Source: CAWGGS01 sp046704745 (GTDB lineage: Bacteria; Desulfobacterota; Desulfobulbia; Desulfobulbales; Desulfocapsaceae). From it: DNA of 64,000 bases. The notes below the pieces were generated by a model. It did no database searches. It saw only the letters and a list, made by a program, of their open reading frames with translations, and had not been told where the DNA came from. Numbering within the stretch: position 1 is the stretch's first letter; every line of letters starts with the position of its first letter. Location: NCBI GenBank assembly GCA_046704745.1, contig JBJKRL010000072.1:36494-100493 (forward strand), read 5' to 3'. This document shows positions 25,108 to 35,017 of the stretch, piece after piece. The position numbers were made by a program, and so were the translations under genes.

Positions 25108-28100
25108 ATGGCCCTTTATGACCAGGAAAGAATACGGGAAAACTGCGGCTTCGGGCTGATGGCTCATCTCGAAGGTGAGGCCAGCCATAAGCTGGTACGT
25201 ACTGCCATCAGCTCACTTGCCCGAATGACTCATCGCGGCGGGATTGCAGCCGACGGCAGGACCGGTGACGGCTGCGGGTTGCTTTTGCAGAAACCTGATG
25301 CCTTTTTTCGAGCGATAGCCAAAGAGGAAGGCTGGAGTCTGGGAGGCCGGTATGGGGTTGGGATGGTGTTTCTCAGCCGGGAGGCGGGCAAAGCCCGGAC
25401 AGCCATACGGATAATCGAGGAGGAGTTGGAAAAAGAGACCTTGTCGGTGGAAGGCTGGCGTCCGGTGCCGGTGGATCCTCAGGTGTTGGGTGAGGTTGCC
25501 CGCAGCAATATGCCGGAGATCGCTCAGGTCCTGTTCAACGGTCCTTTCGGCTGGGGATCCAAGGATCTGGAACGCCGGCTGTATATGGTTAAAAGACGGG
25601 TGGAAAAACGGGTGACGGATGATCCCGATTTTTACATTGTCAGCCTCTCCAATCTGGTAATCGTTTATAAAGGCTTATGCCGGCCGGTGGATCTGACCGG
25701 TTTTTATCCGGATCTGGCCGATATCCGGATGCAGTCGGCTATCTGTCTTTTTCATCAGCGGTTTTCCACCAACACTTTACCTAAGTGGGCATTGGCGCAT
25801 CCTTTCCGTTATCTGGCCCATAACGGGGAGATCAATACCATCACCGGAAACCGGCAGTGGGCTAGGGCACGCTCGTACAAGTTTCGCTCACCCCTGCTGC
25901 CCGATATGAGCGAGGCGGCACCCTTCGTCAATGAGACAGGGTCCGACTCCTCAGCCCTGGACAATATGCTCGAATTGCTGTTGGCCGGCGGAATGGATCT
26001 TTTCCGTGCTTTTCGGCTGATTATTCCGCCTGCCTGGCAGAATCATCCGGATATGGACGATGACCTCAGGGCCTTCTACGACTTCAATTCCATGCATATG
26101 GAACCTTGGGACGGTCCGGCAGGCATTGTCATGAGCGACGGGCGGTTTGCTGCCTGTGGACTGGATCGTAATGGTCTGCGCCCGGCAAGATACGTGGTAA
26201 CTAAGGACAGACTGATCACCCTGGCATCAGAGGTCGGGATCTGGGATTACGAACCGGATGAGGTGCTGGAGAAAGGGAGGGTCGGCCCCGGAGAGCTTCT
26301 GGTGATTGATACCCTGACCGGGAAGAGGTGGATGTCCTGGGAAATCGACCGGGAACTTAAGGGACGCCATCCCTATAAAAATTGGATGGATACCTGCTGC
26401 CGCTCTATCCGCTCTTTCGACTCCGATGACACCTTGGAAATCGGAACGGGAACCTTGGATGAGGATAACCTTATCATTTCCCAGAAACTTTTTGGCTACA
26501 GCAATGAAGAGGTGGAGCAGATGCTCAAGGTCCTGGGTGAAACAGGCCAGGAACCGGTATCCTCCATGGGTGATGATGTTCCGATGGCAGTTCTATCGCG
26601 TCGGGAGCGAAGCTTCTATGACTACTTTCGCCAGATGTTCGCCCAGGTGACAAACCCGCCCATCGATCCACTGCGTGAGCGGCATGTCATGTCGCTTGCC
26701 ACCTGTATCGGGCGGGAACAGAATGTCTTTGACGAAACCAAAGGTCATGCCCACAGGGTGATGTTTCCCTCACCTGTACTGGTTCCGAGCGATATGCGTC
26801 AGCTCCTGGAATTGGATCAAGCCCATTATAAACATGTGGCTCTCGACCTGAACTACCCCTCCGCCGCAGAATTGCGGGCGGCCGTTGAAGAACTGGGCGC
26901 CCGGGCCCTCAAAGAGTCGGAAAATGAGGCGGTGCTGATCGTGCTTTCCGATCGAAACATCAGCTCCGATACCCTGCCGATTCCGGCCGCCATGGCCGTA
27001 GGCGCTGTCCAGCAGGCCCTGGTAAAGGGAGGCAGGCGTTGTGATGCCAATATCATTGTTGAGACGGCAAGTGCGAGGGATTCCCATCATTTTGCCGTGC
27101 TCTTCGCCCTGGGAGCCACCGCTGTTTTTCCATATCTAGCCTATGAATCCCTGGCCCGCCTGGTGGCAACCGGTGCCATGACAGGAGATATCAGGCAGGC
27201 CATCCGCAAGTACCGCCAGGGGATCGGCAAAGGGCTTTTAAAGATCCTCTCCAAAATGGGTATATCCACAATTGCCTCTTACCGAGGCTCTCAGCTCTTT
27301 GAGGCTGTCGGCTTGTCCCGTGAGATAACCGATCTTTGCTGCAGAGAGGTGGCAAGCCGTATTCAAGGAGCGGATTTTGAGGATTTCCGCGGCGATCAAC
27401 AGCGGCTGGCCAAGCTGGCCTGGAAGCAGGTGCACAAACCATTACCGCGCGGCGGCCTGTTCAAATACATCCACGGCGGTGAATACCACACCTTCAATCC
27501 CGATGTGGTTCAGGCCCTGCAAAAGGCGGTGCGCACCGGTGATTTTGCCGACTACCGCATCTATTCCGATCTTGTCAACACCCGTCCAGCCTCCTGTTTG
27601 CGAGATTTGTGGCAATTGAAAAAGGCCGCTGTTCCCATCGAGCTCGACAAGGTGGAACCGGCGGAGGCTTTCTACCGTCGTTTTGATTCCGCTGCCATGT
27701 CCATCGGGGCTTTAAGCCAGGAGGCCCATGAAGCGCTTGCCATTACCATGAATCGTCTGGGCGGATTTTCCAACAGTGGGGAAGGGGGCGAGGACCCGGC
27801 CCGTTTCGGGACTGAACGGGTGTCCAAAATCAAACAGGTTGCCTCCGCCCGTTTCGGGGTAACGCCCCAATATTTGATGAGCGCCGAGGTTCTGCAGATC
27901 AAAATGGCCCAAGGAGCCAAACCCGGTGAGGGAGGCCAGCTACCGGGCCACAAGGTGACGGCTCAGATTGCAGCTCTTCGCTACTCGGTACCCGGGGTGA
28001 CGCTCATTTCTCCACCGCCGCACCACGATATCTACTCCATAGAGGACTTGGCCCAGCTGATTTTTGATCTCAAACAGATCAACCCCAAGGCGCTGGTAAG

Positions 28101-29574
28101 CGTCAAATTGGTCTCCGAACCCGGAGTAGGGACGATTGCCACCGGGGTGGCCAAGGCCTATGCGGATCTCATCACCATCGCCGGCTATGACGGCGGCACC
28201 GGTGCCAGTCCCTTAACCTCGGTCAAATATGCCGGAAGTCCGTGGGAGCTGGGGCTGGCCGAAGCCCAGCAATCCCTGGTTGCCAATGGCCTGCGCCACA
28301 AGGTTCGCTTGCAGGTCGACGGCGGGTTGAAGACCGGTTTGGATATCGTCAAGGCGGCGATTCTGGGGGCCGAGAGTTTCGGCTTCGGTACTGCTCCGCT
28401 CATTGCCCTTGGCTGTAAATTCCTGCGCATCTGTCATCTGAACAACTGCGCCACCGGCGTGGCCACTCAGGACGAGACGCTGCGAAAGGAATACTTTGCC
28501 GGACTCCCGGAGCGGGCGATGAACTATTTCCGTTTCCTCGTGCAAGAGACGAGGTTGTTGATGGCTGAGCTGGGAGTGGAACGGCTCACCGATCTAATCG
28601 GCCGCACAGATCTGCTTGAGGAGATCCCCCGGTTTACGCAAAGACAGAGAAAGCTTGTTTTGCACCCGATTCTTGAGACCGTCCAGCCATCAGAGAATAC
28701 CGGCCTCTTCTGCCGTGGAAACAATACCCCAGCCGATGCCGGGGCCCTCAATCTTGCAATCGAAGAACGGTTCGCCGGGGCTGTAGATACAGCAACGGGA
28801 GGCGGCGGTAGTTTCACCATTCACAACACCGACCGTACGGTTGGGGCGCGGCTTTCGGGTAGAATCGCAGCTGTTCACGGCAATCGGGAAATGGAAGACA
28901 AACCTTTGCATCTTCTATTCAACGGTACGGCAGGGCAGAGCTTTGGGGCCTGGAATGCCGGCGGTCTAAACATGGTGCTTACCGGAGATGCCAACGATTA
29001 TGTGGGCAAGGGCATGGCCGGAGGCAAGCTGGTGATCCGGCCACCCCTTGGTGTGGCCTTTAAGAGCCATAAGGCTGTCATAATCGGCAATACCTGCCTG
29101 TACGGTGCAACCGGTGGGCGATTGTATGCGGCCGGCAGGGCCGGGGAACGTTTTGCCGTCCGTAATTCCGGTGCTCACGCCGTGGTTGAGGGTATCGGTG
29201 ACAACGGCTGTGAATATATGACCGGCGGCATCGTCACGATTCTGGGGGAGACGGGGGTCAATTTCGGAGCCGGAATGACCGGCGGCTTCGCATACGTGCT
29301 GGACGAATCTGGTGCGTTGGCTTCACGGATCAACTCGGAACTGGTGGAACTCCTGATGTTGGAGGGCATGGCTGTACTGCAGGAGCATCTGCGAGGTATC
29401 ATCGATGCCCATAGTCAGGAGACTGGGAGCATTTGGGCCGAGCAGATTCTCTCCGGCTTCGATGAATATTACCTTGGGCATTTTAAACTTGTTAAACCCA
29501 AGACTTCGGATGTGGCCACACTACTGGGGCATCGCGGCAACAGGCCAGAGGAAACACTGTCGGTGGTGTATTAG
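25108..29574 (+). CDS. gltB: Glutamate synthase large subunit
   Basis: 1488 residues, typical of bacterial GltB. Order: N-terminal class-II amidotransferase (mature N terminus probably at the cysteine in ENCGFGLMAHLEG, after a 12-residue propeptide), central domain, FMN-binding synthase domain (SNSGEGGEDPARFG, KPGEGGQLPG, ISPPPHHDIYSIEDLAQLI, GYDGGTGASPLTS), [3Fe-4S] cysteines in CKFLRICHLNNCATGVAT, and C-terminal GXGXG beta-helix repeats. It converts glutamine and 2-oxoglutarate to two glutamates with electrons from GltD. It is followed by gltD after a 119-bp gap that contains a dispersed repeat. Confidence 0.97.
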   Translation: MALYDQERIRENCGFGLMAHLEGEASHKLVRTAISSLARMTHRGGIAADGRTGDGCGLLLQKPDAFFRAIAKEEGWSLGGRYGVGMVFLSREAGKARTAIRIIEEELEKETLSVEGWRPVPVDPQVLGEVARSNMPEIAQVLFNGPFGWGSKDLERRLYMVKRRVEKRVTDDPDFYIVSLSNLVIVYKGLCRPVDLTGFYPDLADIRMQSAICLFHQRFSTNTLPKWALAHPFRYLAHNGEINTITGNRQWARARSYKFRSPLLPDMSEAAPFVNETGSDSSALDNMLELLLAGGMDLFRAFRLIIPPAWQNHPDMDDDLRAFYDFNSMHMEPWDGPAGIVMSDGRFAACGLDRNGLRPARYVVTKDRLITLASEVGIWDYEPDEVLEKGRVGPGELLVIDTLTGKRWMSWEIDRELKGRHPYKNWMDTCCRSIRSFDSDDTLEIGTGTLDEDNLIISQKLFGYSNEEVEQMLKVLGETGQEPVSSMGDDVPMAVLSRRERSFYDYFRQMFAQVTNPPIDPLRERHVMSLATCIGREQNVFDETKGHAHRVMFPSPVLVPSDMRQLLELDQAHYKHVALDLNYPSAAELRAAVEELGARALKESENEAVLIVLSDRNISSDTLPIPAAMAVGAVQQALVKGGRRCDANIIVETASARDSHHFAVLFALGATAVFPYLAYESLARLVATGAMTGDIRQAIRKYRQGIGKGLLKILSKMGISTIASYRGSQLFEAVGLSREITDLCCREVASRIQGADFEDFRGDQQRLAKLAWKQVHKPLPRGGLFKYIHGGEYHTFNPDVVQALQKAVRTGDFADYRIYSDLVNTRPASCLRDLWQLKKAAVPIELDKVEPAEAFYRRFDSAAMSIGALSQEAHEALAITMNRLGGFSNSGEGGEDPARFGTERVSKIKQVASARFGVTPQYLMSAEVLQIKMAQGAKPGEGGQLPGHKVTAQIAALRYSVPGVTLISPPPHHDIYSIEDLAQLIFDLKQINPKALVSVKLVSEPGVGTIATGVAKAYADLITIAGYDGGTGASPLTSVKYAGSPWELGLAEAQQSLVANGLRHKVRLQVDGGLKTGLDIVKAAILGAESFGFGTAPLIALGCKFLRICHLNNCATGVATQDETLRKEYFAGLPERAMNYFRFLVQETRLLMAELGVERLTDLIGRTDLLEEIPRFTQRQRKLVLHPILETVQPSENTGLFCRGNNTPADAGALNLAIEERFAGAVDTATGGGGSFTIHNTDRTVGARLSGRIAAVHGNREMEDKPLHLLFNGTAGQSFGAWNAGGLNMVLTGDANDYVGKGMAGGKLVIRPPLGVAFKSHKAVIIGNTCLYGATGGRLYAAGRAGERFAVRNSGAHAVVEGIGDNGCEYMTGGIVTILGETGVNFGAGMTGGFAYVLDESGALASRINSELVELLMLEGMAVLQEHLRGIIDAHSQETGSIWAEQILSGFDEYYLGHFKLVKPKTSDVATLLGHRGNRPEETLSVVY

Positions 29575-29622
29575 CCCGAAAAAAGGTTCCCCTTCAACTC
29601 CTAAGTGTTGCGATCATCAAAA

Positions 29623-29680
29623 TTTTCATCATTTGTTGTGCCTAGATCGCGAGAACGGGCGTTCATGAGGAATCCGACTA
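29623..29680. repeat. Dispersed repeat between gltB and gltD
   Basis: TTTTCATCATTTGTTGTGC, then CGAGAAcGGgCGTTCATGAG, closely matches 37360-37418. It ends in the GAGAAATCCGG-like core shared with other intergenic repeats. It is inserted within the probable gltBD operon. Confidence 0.7.
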
Positions 29681-29693
29681 GAAGGAGGAATGT

Positions 29694-31109
29694 ATGAGTA
29701 AAAATCTCTTCCAGTTTATCGAAGTGGAACGAGTCGATCCCCAAAAAAAAGGTATTGAGCGTCGGCGGCATGAGTTTGTCGAAATCTATAATCCTTTTCA
29801 GGAAAAGCAGATGCAGATGCAGGCCGACCGCTGTATTGACTGCGGTAACCCGTATTGCGAATGGAAATGTCCGGTCCATAATTATATCCCCGACTGGCTG
29901 CGGCTGGCTGATGAAGGACGCATAATCGAGGCGGCTGAGCTCTGTCATCAGACGAACTCTCTACCTGAAATCTGCGGCCGACTCTGTCCCCAGGATCGGT
30001 TGTGTGAGGGGGCCTGCACTTTAAACGATGATTTCGGTGCGGTGACCATCGGCAACATCGAGCGTTACATCGTCGACACCGCCTTCGAGATGGGCTGGCG
30101 TCCCGATCTGTCAAACGTTGCACCAACCGGCAAGCGGGTGGCTGTAATCGGAGCCGGACCTGCTGGTCTGGGTTGTGCCGATGTGCTGGTGCGAAACGGG
30201 GTCACGCCGGTGGTCTTTGATCGGAATTCTGAGATAGGCGGGTTGTTGACCTTCGGTATTCCCGCCTTTAAACTGGAGAAGAGGCTCATGACGCTCAGGC
30301 ATCGGGTCTTCTCCGACATGGGGATCGAATTTCGTTTGGATGTTGAGGTCGGCACCGATGTAGCCTTTTCCGATCTGCTTGCCGAGCATGATGCCGTTTT
30401 TATCGGCATCGGGACCTATTCCCCGATCAGTGCCGGTTTGAAAAATGAGGATGCGCCGGGCGTCTATCATGCTCTCGATTATCTCATTGCCAATACCGAC
30501 CGTCTAATGGGAGTAAGACGGACACGTTATCCCCATGTTGACCTGGCTGGCAAAAGGGTGGTGGTCCTTGGGGGAGGCGATACGGCCATGGACTGTCTGC
30601 GTACTGCGGTTCGCCAGGGGGCGCTCGATGTCGCCTGTGCCTACCGCCGGGATCGGGAGAATATGCCGGGCTCGGCCAGGGAGGTGAAAAACGCCGAAGA
30701 TGAAATGGTCCGCTTCTTCTGGAATATTCAGCCGCAGGAGATAGTCGTGGGATCAGACGGGAGCGTGAGCGGAGTCAAAGTGGTCTCCACAAGGCTGGGC
30801 GATCCCGATGAGAGGGGAAGGCGACTGCCAGAAGTTATTGACGGCAGCGAAACAATTTTGGATGCCGACTGTGTGATCATGGCCTTTGGATTTAAGCCGA
30901 GTCCGCCTGACTGGCTAGGTGAAAACAGCGTCGATCTGGCACAGGGCGGGCTCATCCTTGCCCCGGCGGAGGCGGAATATCCTTTCCAAACTACAAATTC
31001 CAAGGTTTTTGCCGGGGGTGACGCCGTCCGAGGCTCTGATCTTGTAGTCACCGCCATTGCCGAGGGTCGAACAGCGGCATTGAGTATCCTAGACTACCTT
31101 GGGGTTTGA
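29694..31109 (+). CDS. gltD: Glutamate synthase small subunit
   Basis: 471 residues, with AGGAGG before ATG 29694. N-terminal iron-sulfur domain with CIDCGNPYCEWKCPVHNYIPDW and CGRLCPQDRLCEGACTL, binding two low-potential [4Fe-4S] clusters. FAD motif VIGAGPAGLGCADVL, NAD(P)H motif VLGGGDTAMDC, and C-terminal FAGGDAVRGSDLVVTAI. It passes electrons from NADPH through FAD and clusters to GltB. The family is shared with NfnB/DPD-type subunits, but pairing with gltB settles the call. Confidence 0.96.
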   Translation: MSKNLFQFIEVERVDPQKKGIERRRHEFVEIYNPFQEKQMQMQADRCIDCGNPYCEWKCPVHNYIPDWLRLADEGRIIEAAELCHQTNSLPEICGRLCPQDRLCEGACTLNDDFGAVTIGNIERYIVDTAFEMGWRPDLSNVAPTGKRVAVIGAGPAGLGCADVLVRNGVTPVVFDRNSEIGGLLTFGIPAFKLEKRLMTLRHRVFSDMGIEFRLDVEVGTDVAFSDLLAEHDAVFIGIGTYSPISAGLKNEDAPGVYHALDYLIANTDRLMGVRRTRYPHVDLAGKRVVVLGGGDTAMDCLRTAVRQGALDVACAYRRDRENMPGSAREVKNAEDEMVRFFWNIQPQEIVVGSDGSVSGVKVVSTRLGDPDERGRRLPEVIDGSETILDADCVIMAFGFKPSPPDWLGENSVDLAQGGLILAPAEAEYPFQTTNSKVFAGGDAVRGSDLVVTAIAEGRTAALSILDYLGV

Positions 31110-31190
31110 TAAAGCCGTCTACCAACGATTGAAGTAGAGTGAACCACACATCTCCAAGGATTGCACTCGTCTCGACTATCGAAGGTCAGG

Positions 31191-32594
31191 TTAACCCGGA
31201 TGAGTCCCTTTTTTTAAGGTTATAAGAGATATCTCGCCTGGACAGTTGAACCGTACCGGGATGCTCGACGGACCGGCCCCCCGGCTGGTATAACCGCACA
31301 TCTTTTCATATTGCCAATATCCTATTGCCGTAAATCTAGGGGCGCGGCAATTGGTGATAAGGGGAGTACCCGGCACCAGACAAACCTGGCCACCGTGGGT
31401 ATGGCCGCAAAGGTAGAGATCCGCCCCAACCTTCGCCGCATTGATAAATGCTTCAGGGGAATGGGCGAGAAAGATGGAGAATTCTCCTTCGGGAACCTGT
31501 CGCGCGGCCTGTGCAGCATCATGGAGCTTGTAGTAATGGGGATCATCGACACCCATCAGCCATATTCTTGCACCATTTTGTTCCATGGGCCATGACTCAT
31601 TTACCAGCATGACAATACCGGCATCTTCAAGATCCGGCAGCATTTCGATGCAGTCATGATTACCGAGTACCCCAAAAGCCCCGTGCCGTGATCGGACACA
31701 CTGCATGAGGCGTTTGAGTATTTCTATGCTCGTCAAGCTCTCTCCATAGGTCTTCATACGGATATCTCCACCGACTAAGCAGAGGTCCACGTCCATACCC
31801 TGTGCAATATCGGTTATCTTTTGTTCGAGGCCATCAAGACCGTCCAGGTGCAGGTCGACCAGGAATAGAATGCGAAACCCGTCGAATGATTTGGGTAATT
31901 CACTAAAAGAGAAGGTGATTTCCTCAACCTTGATCTCCAGGGCGTTTTTCTCTCCTCTGGTGTAAAGACCGGATAATTTGAAAAACCAGGTCAAAAAAAT
32001 CTGGTCCGACAAAAAACTGGTAAGATTAAACCACGTCTGCCATCTTGCCAGAGGCTCATGACAGGCCCGCCACTCCCTGAACCGTACGGCGGATGTTACG
32101 ATTCTTGGATAATTTTTCGGCAGAGGCCGTCCGACAATATGGGACCAGAGCCGGGAAGAGCAGTATGAGAATACGATGAAGATGGCCAGGATGATACTGT
32201 TTTGTTTCAGATCCAGAACCAGATATCGATTGAAAAAAAGCAAAGGAAAAAGGGCCTCGAATACCTGATCGAGGACAAAGATTTCTTTTCCGCTGTAAAA
32301 CCAGAACCTTCTTTTGATAAAGCTGGAGAAGAGATCACCTGCCATGGCCAGTACGGCGGCGATGGAAGTAATCCACCAGCTCACCTTCAACAACGGAAAA
32401 ACTGCAGTACCAAGCACAGTGGCTGCTATAACACCCCGTAAGGTTTTATGACTGCCGAAGAGCGGCCTTTTGTCGAACCACTGTAATCCGCAGTCCACAG
32501 GCAGGTTATAGCGGTCGCCGACCAGTAGAGAGACTAACGGCGGAATACCATTGACCCACAGGATAAAGAATACAATCTCTAAAATTTCAAGCAT
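31191..32594 (-). CDS. Fusion of CarS-like CDP-lipid synthase domain and metallophosphoesterase
   Basis: 467 residues. Residues about 1-165 are hydrophobic and carry VDCGLQWFDKRPLFGSHKTLRGVIAA, resembling the DUF46/CarS family that transfers CMP to unsaturated archaeal or bacterial lipids. A linker with a W-rich segment follows. Residues about 235-460 are a calcineurin-like phosphoesterase of the YaeI/LpxG type: VDLHLDG (D-x-H), VGGDI, LGNHDC, FLAHSPE and CGHTHGGQ. The last motif gives the metal-binding histidines. Both active-site regions look intact. Lipid nucleotide turnover (making or cleaving CDP-lipid) would explain the pairing, but this is inference. Confidence 0.75.
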   Translation of the reverse strand: MLEILEIVFFILWVNGIPPLVSLLVGDRYNLPVDCGLQWFDKRPLFGSHKTLRGVIAATVLGTAVFPLLKVSWWITSIAAVLAMAGDLFSSFIKRRFWFYSGKEIFVLDQVFEALFPLLFFNRYLVLDLKQNSIILAIFIVFSYCSSRLWSHIVGRPLPKNYPRIVTSAVRFREWRACHEPLARWQTWFNLTSFLSDQIFLTWFFKLSGLYTRGEKNALEIKVEEITFSFSELPKSFDGFRILFLVDLHLDGLDGLEQKITDIAQGMDVDLCLVGGDIRMKTYGESLTSIEILKRLMQCVRSRHGAFGVLGNHDCIEMLPDLEDAGIVMLVNESWPMEQNGARIWLMGVDDPHYYKLHDAAQAARQVPEGEFSIFLAHSPEAFINAAKVGADLYLCGHTHGGQVCLVPGTPLITNCRAPRFTAIGYWQYEKMCGYTSRGAGPSSIPVRFNCPGEISLITLKKGTHPG

Positions 32595-32964
32595 TGTTAT
32601 GCTATTTCCCTGTCTTCAGGGATTATAATAAACAGACATGAACAACGACCTTTTTCATCTTTCAGATATTATATGAGACGGGCCGCCCGGTAACCTGAAA
32701 AGAGACTTTCACACCGCATCCATCACATAAAGTCCGGACATATCTTCGGTTCGCCCTGTATCTGGTTCAGTATACCAGATGAGCGTTTTACTGACCAATT
32801 CGAAGATGTGTTTAATAGGAAGAGAATGGGAAAAGGGGTTTCGGCAGGTATTTTCTTTTTCCGTATTTTGGAGAGATCGAAAAGGAGATTCTTTTTGTAA
32901 AGGTTTTGACCGTTGAAGATAACGGTCCGGCCCCTTCGAACCGTTCGTTCCAGTTGTTTCAGGA
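32595..32964. other. Intergenic region with no recognised gene
   Basis: 370 bp. An inverted repeat CTGGT/ACCAG flanks TCAGTAT at about 32763-32779. A 24-codon ORF at 32825 has a poor ribosome site and is not called. Nothing else was recognised. Confidence 0.4.
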
Positions 32965-33336
32965 TCAGTTTTTTCTCTTTTGTCGCTGGTGGACGCGATA
33001 GATCAATTCAGTGACATTTCTTTCAGGTATCGGCTCATGTTTCATTACGAATTCTTTCCATCTCCATGGAATATTGACAATTTCGGCGCCGACGGTTTTA
33101 ATCATCCCGTCATAACTGAACCACTTCGGTTTAATGAACATCCGTAAATAGTCGTTTTTTATCTGGAGAATGATCATCAATGAATCTGAATCTTCTCTGA
33201 GATGTTTGGGCAGATCAGTTAGGCACAAACCACTTCTTGAAAGGTTTGCAACCTTTCCTTGGAAAAACGTATCTCCGTCGTTGATATCGGCTGGAAGACC
33301 TCTGACCCTCATGCGCGGATTTTTTCTTTTCTCCAT
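32965..33336 (-). CDS. PilZ-domain protein
   Basis: 123 residues, with GAGGAAGAG just before ATG. It begins MEKRKNPRMRV, giving the RxxxR c-di-GMP motif, and later has ANLSRSGLCL, the (D/N)xSxxG motif. The rest of the beta-barrel ends in a tryptophan-rich helix (IPWRWKEFVMKH). It is probably a c-di-GMP receptor. It resembles the PilZ protein at 55908 (same RKNPR/RKHPR start and SWxWxx ending), so the two are probably paralogues. Confidence 0.85.
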   Translation of the reverse strand: MEKRKNPRMRVRGLPADINDGDTFFQGKVANLSRSGLCLTDLPKHLREDSDSLMIILQIKNDYLRMFIKPKWFSYDGMIKTVGAEIVNIPWRWKEFVMKHEPIPERNVTELIYRVHQRQKRKN

Positions 33337-33710
33337 CTCTTCCTCTTTGTCGTAGCGTTATAAAATATCCATTGTTGAGATCGGTTTTATACGCCAATCC
33401 ACTACAGGTCAATTAACAGGTTCTGACAAAAAATATACCCCTTTTGATTTAAATGTCATCACTTTTTCGATAAGAGGGGAATAATCACCTGAATAATCCG
33501 ATAATTGCTTTGAAAAACAAGGGATGCAGGTCAGCTCCGGTGATGGCCAATAGCGCCGGTAGGTCAGCTGAGACACCAGCATCTTGTGGACATTCTTCTC
33601 TTTTGCTGTTGATCTTGACAAGGCATTCTAGGCGACGCAAATTTCGTAGATAAGGTTTCTTTTGTACGATGTTGAAAGGACATCGTGATCATTATAAAAG
33701 GAGAATAGAC
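33337..33710. other. Intergenic region with no confident gene
   Basis: About 370 bp between the PilZ gene and the alcohol dehydrogenase, which diverge. A minus-strand frame of 70 codons (33409-33621) lacks homology cues and a good ribosome site. The AAAGGAG at 33697 belongs to the dehydrogenase. Confidence 0.4.
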
Positions 33711-34712
33711 ATGATAAAGGGATTTGCAGCGTTGGAGCCAAAGGGTGAGTTGCGCCCGTTTGAATATGATCCGGGAAGGCTTTTACCTCATGAAGTGGAA
33801 ATTGATGTCCGGTATTGCGGTATCTGTCATAGTGATGTGAGCGTTATCGATAATGAATGGGGAATATCTCAATATCCGGTGATCCCGGGTCATGAAGTGG
33901 TAGGGACAATTTCAGCGGTCGGAGAGGCAACCGGCAATTTTACAATCGGTCAAACCGTAGGGTTGGGATGGCATGCAGGTTATTGTAATGATTGTCCGTC
34001 TTGCCGTTCAGGTGATCATAATCTGTGCAACGGTGCCCAGGCAACCATTATCGGTCATCATGGCGGCTTTGCCGATAAAGTGCGGGCGGCAGCCGACAGT
34101 GTGATTCCCATTCCGGAATCAGTCGATCTTGAATCTGCCGGGCCCTTGTTTTGCGGCGGGATTACAGTGTTCAATCCTCTTGTGCAATTCGGCATCAAAC
34201 CTACGGATAAGGTTGCGGTAATAGGCATCGGGGGGCTTGGCCATATGGCGGTCATGTTTCTTAATGCCTGGGGCTGTGAGGTGACGGCCTTTACATCGAG
34301 CGTAGCAAAAAGAGAGGAGACACTGCAGTTCGGAGCCCATCACACGTTGAACTCACGCGATGAAAAGGAAATTGCTCAAGCGGTGGGGCGCTTTGATTAT
34401 ATAATTTCCACTGTGAATGTAAAACTTGACTGGAATCTCTATTTGTCGACACTCAAACCTCGCGGTCGTCTGCATTTTGTCGGTGCTGCATTGGAACCGC
34501 TTGATATAGGAGTGTTTTCGCTCATTATGGGTCAACGGTCGTTATCCGGATCGCCGGTGGGGAGTCCAGCAACCATTGCCAAAATGCTGGAATTTGCCGG
34601 GCGGCACAAGATCAGACCTGTGATAGAAAAATTCAGCTTTGATTCGATAAATGAAGCAGTTTCAAGGGTGAGAGAAGGCAAAGCCCATTATCGTGTGGTG
34701 CTCTGTCGTTGA
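33711..34712 (+). CDS. Zinc-dependent NAD(P) alcohol dehydrogenase (cinnamyl-alcohol-dehydrogenase type)
   Basis: 333 residues; ATG 33711 follows AAAGGAG. Catalytic zinc motif CGICHSDVSVI (C39, H40) and IPGHEVVG, structural zinc cysteines CNDCPSCRSGDHNLC, and Rossmann motif VIGIGGLGHMAVMF. This is the YahK/CAD branch, mainly reducing aldehydes to alcohols with NADPH. The physiological substrate is unknown. Its 3' end overlaps the convergent 109-residue hypothetical gene by 25 bp. Confidence 0.92.
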   Translation: MIKGFAALEPKGELRPFEYDPGRLLPHEVEIDVRYCGICHSDVSVIDNEWGISQYPVIPGHEVVGTISAVGEATGNFTIGQTVGLGWHAGYCNDCPSCRSGDHNLCNGAQATIIGHHGGFADKVRAAADSVIPIPESVDLESAGPLFCGGITVFNPLVQFGIKPTDKVAVIGIGGLGHMAVMFLNAWGCEVTAFTSSVAKREETLQFGAHHTLNSRDEKEIAQAVGRFDYIISTVNVKLDWNLYLSTLKPRGRLHFVGAALEPLDIGVFSLIMGQRSLSGSPVGSPATIAKMLEFAGRHKIRPVIEKFSFDSINEAVSRVREGKAHYRVVLCR

Positions 34713-35017
34713 CCCGATGTTTTGGGAAAAAGAATCGACAAGGCAAGCGGGGAACCTGCCAAAAGGCTTAACCCATATTTTGCCGGTTTTTCACATGGAA
34801 ATGCTTGAAGCTCCTTAGCAATGCGGGCCGAGGCAGGCGAGAAATAGACCTTGACCTCGCAGTGCAGGCGTCCCCCTGATTCGTGTCGATAGAAAACAGC
34901 CATTTCCTTGGGATAATTTTCCTTAGTATAAGCAGATTCAAAGGAGGCGGCTATATCTTCCATTGCCCGGTAGGCCAACATTGCATCACCAAGATTTTTA
35001 CAAAACCACAAATCCAT
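34688..35017 (-). CDS. Conserved-looking hypothetical protein
   Basis: 109 residues with no signal peptide. Start MDLWFCKNLGDAMLAYRAMEDI, then HESGGRLHCEVKVYFSPASARIAKEL and FPCEKPAKYGLSLLAG. The sequence is protein-like with a compact alpha/beta composition; I believe similar proteins exist in other Desulfobacterota but cannot name a family. Its start codon overlaps the frame of the DUF504-like gene upstream, suggesting a two-gene operon. Confidence 0.6.
   Translation of the reverse strand: MDLWFCKNLGDAMLAYRAMEDIAASFESAYTKENYPKEMAVFYRHESGGRLHCEVKVYFSPASARIAKELQAFPCEKPAKYGLSLLAGSPLALSILFPKTSGQRQSTTR

Noticed and set aside
33409..33621. Minus-strand frame of 70 codons
   Set aside because: No ribosome site, no motif and unusual composition; treated as non-coding.
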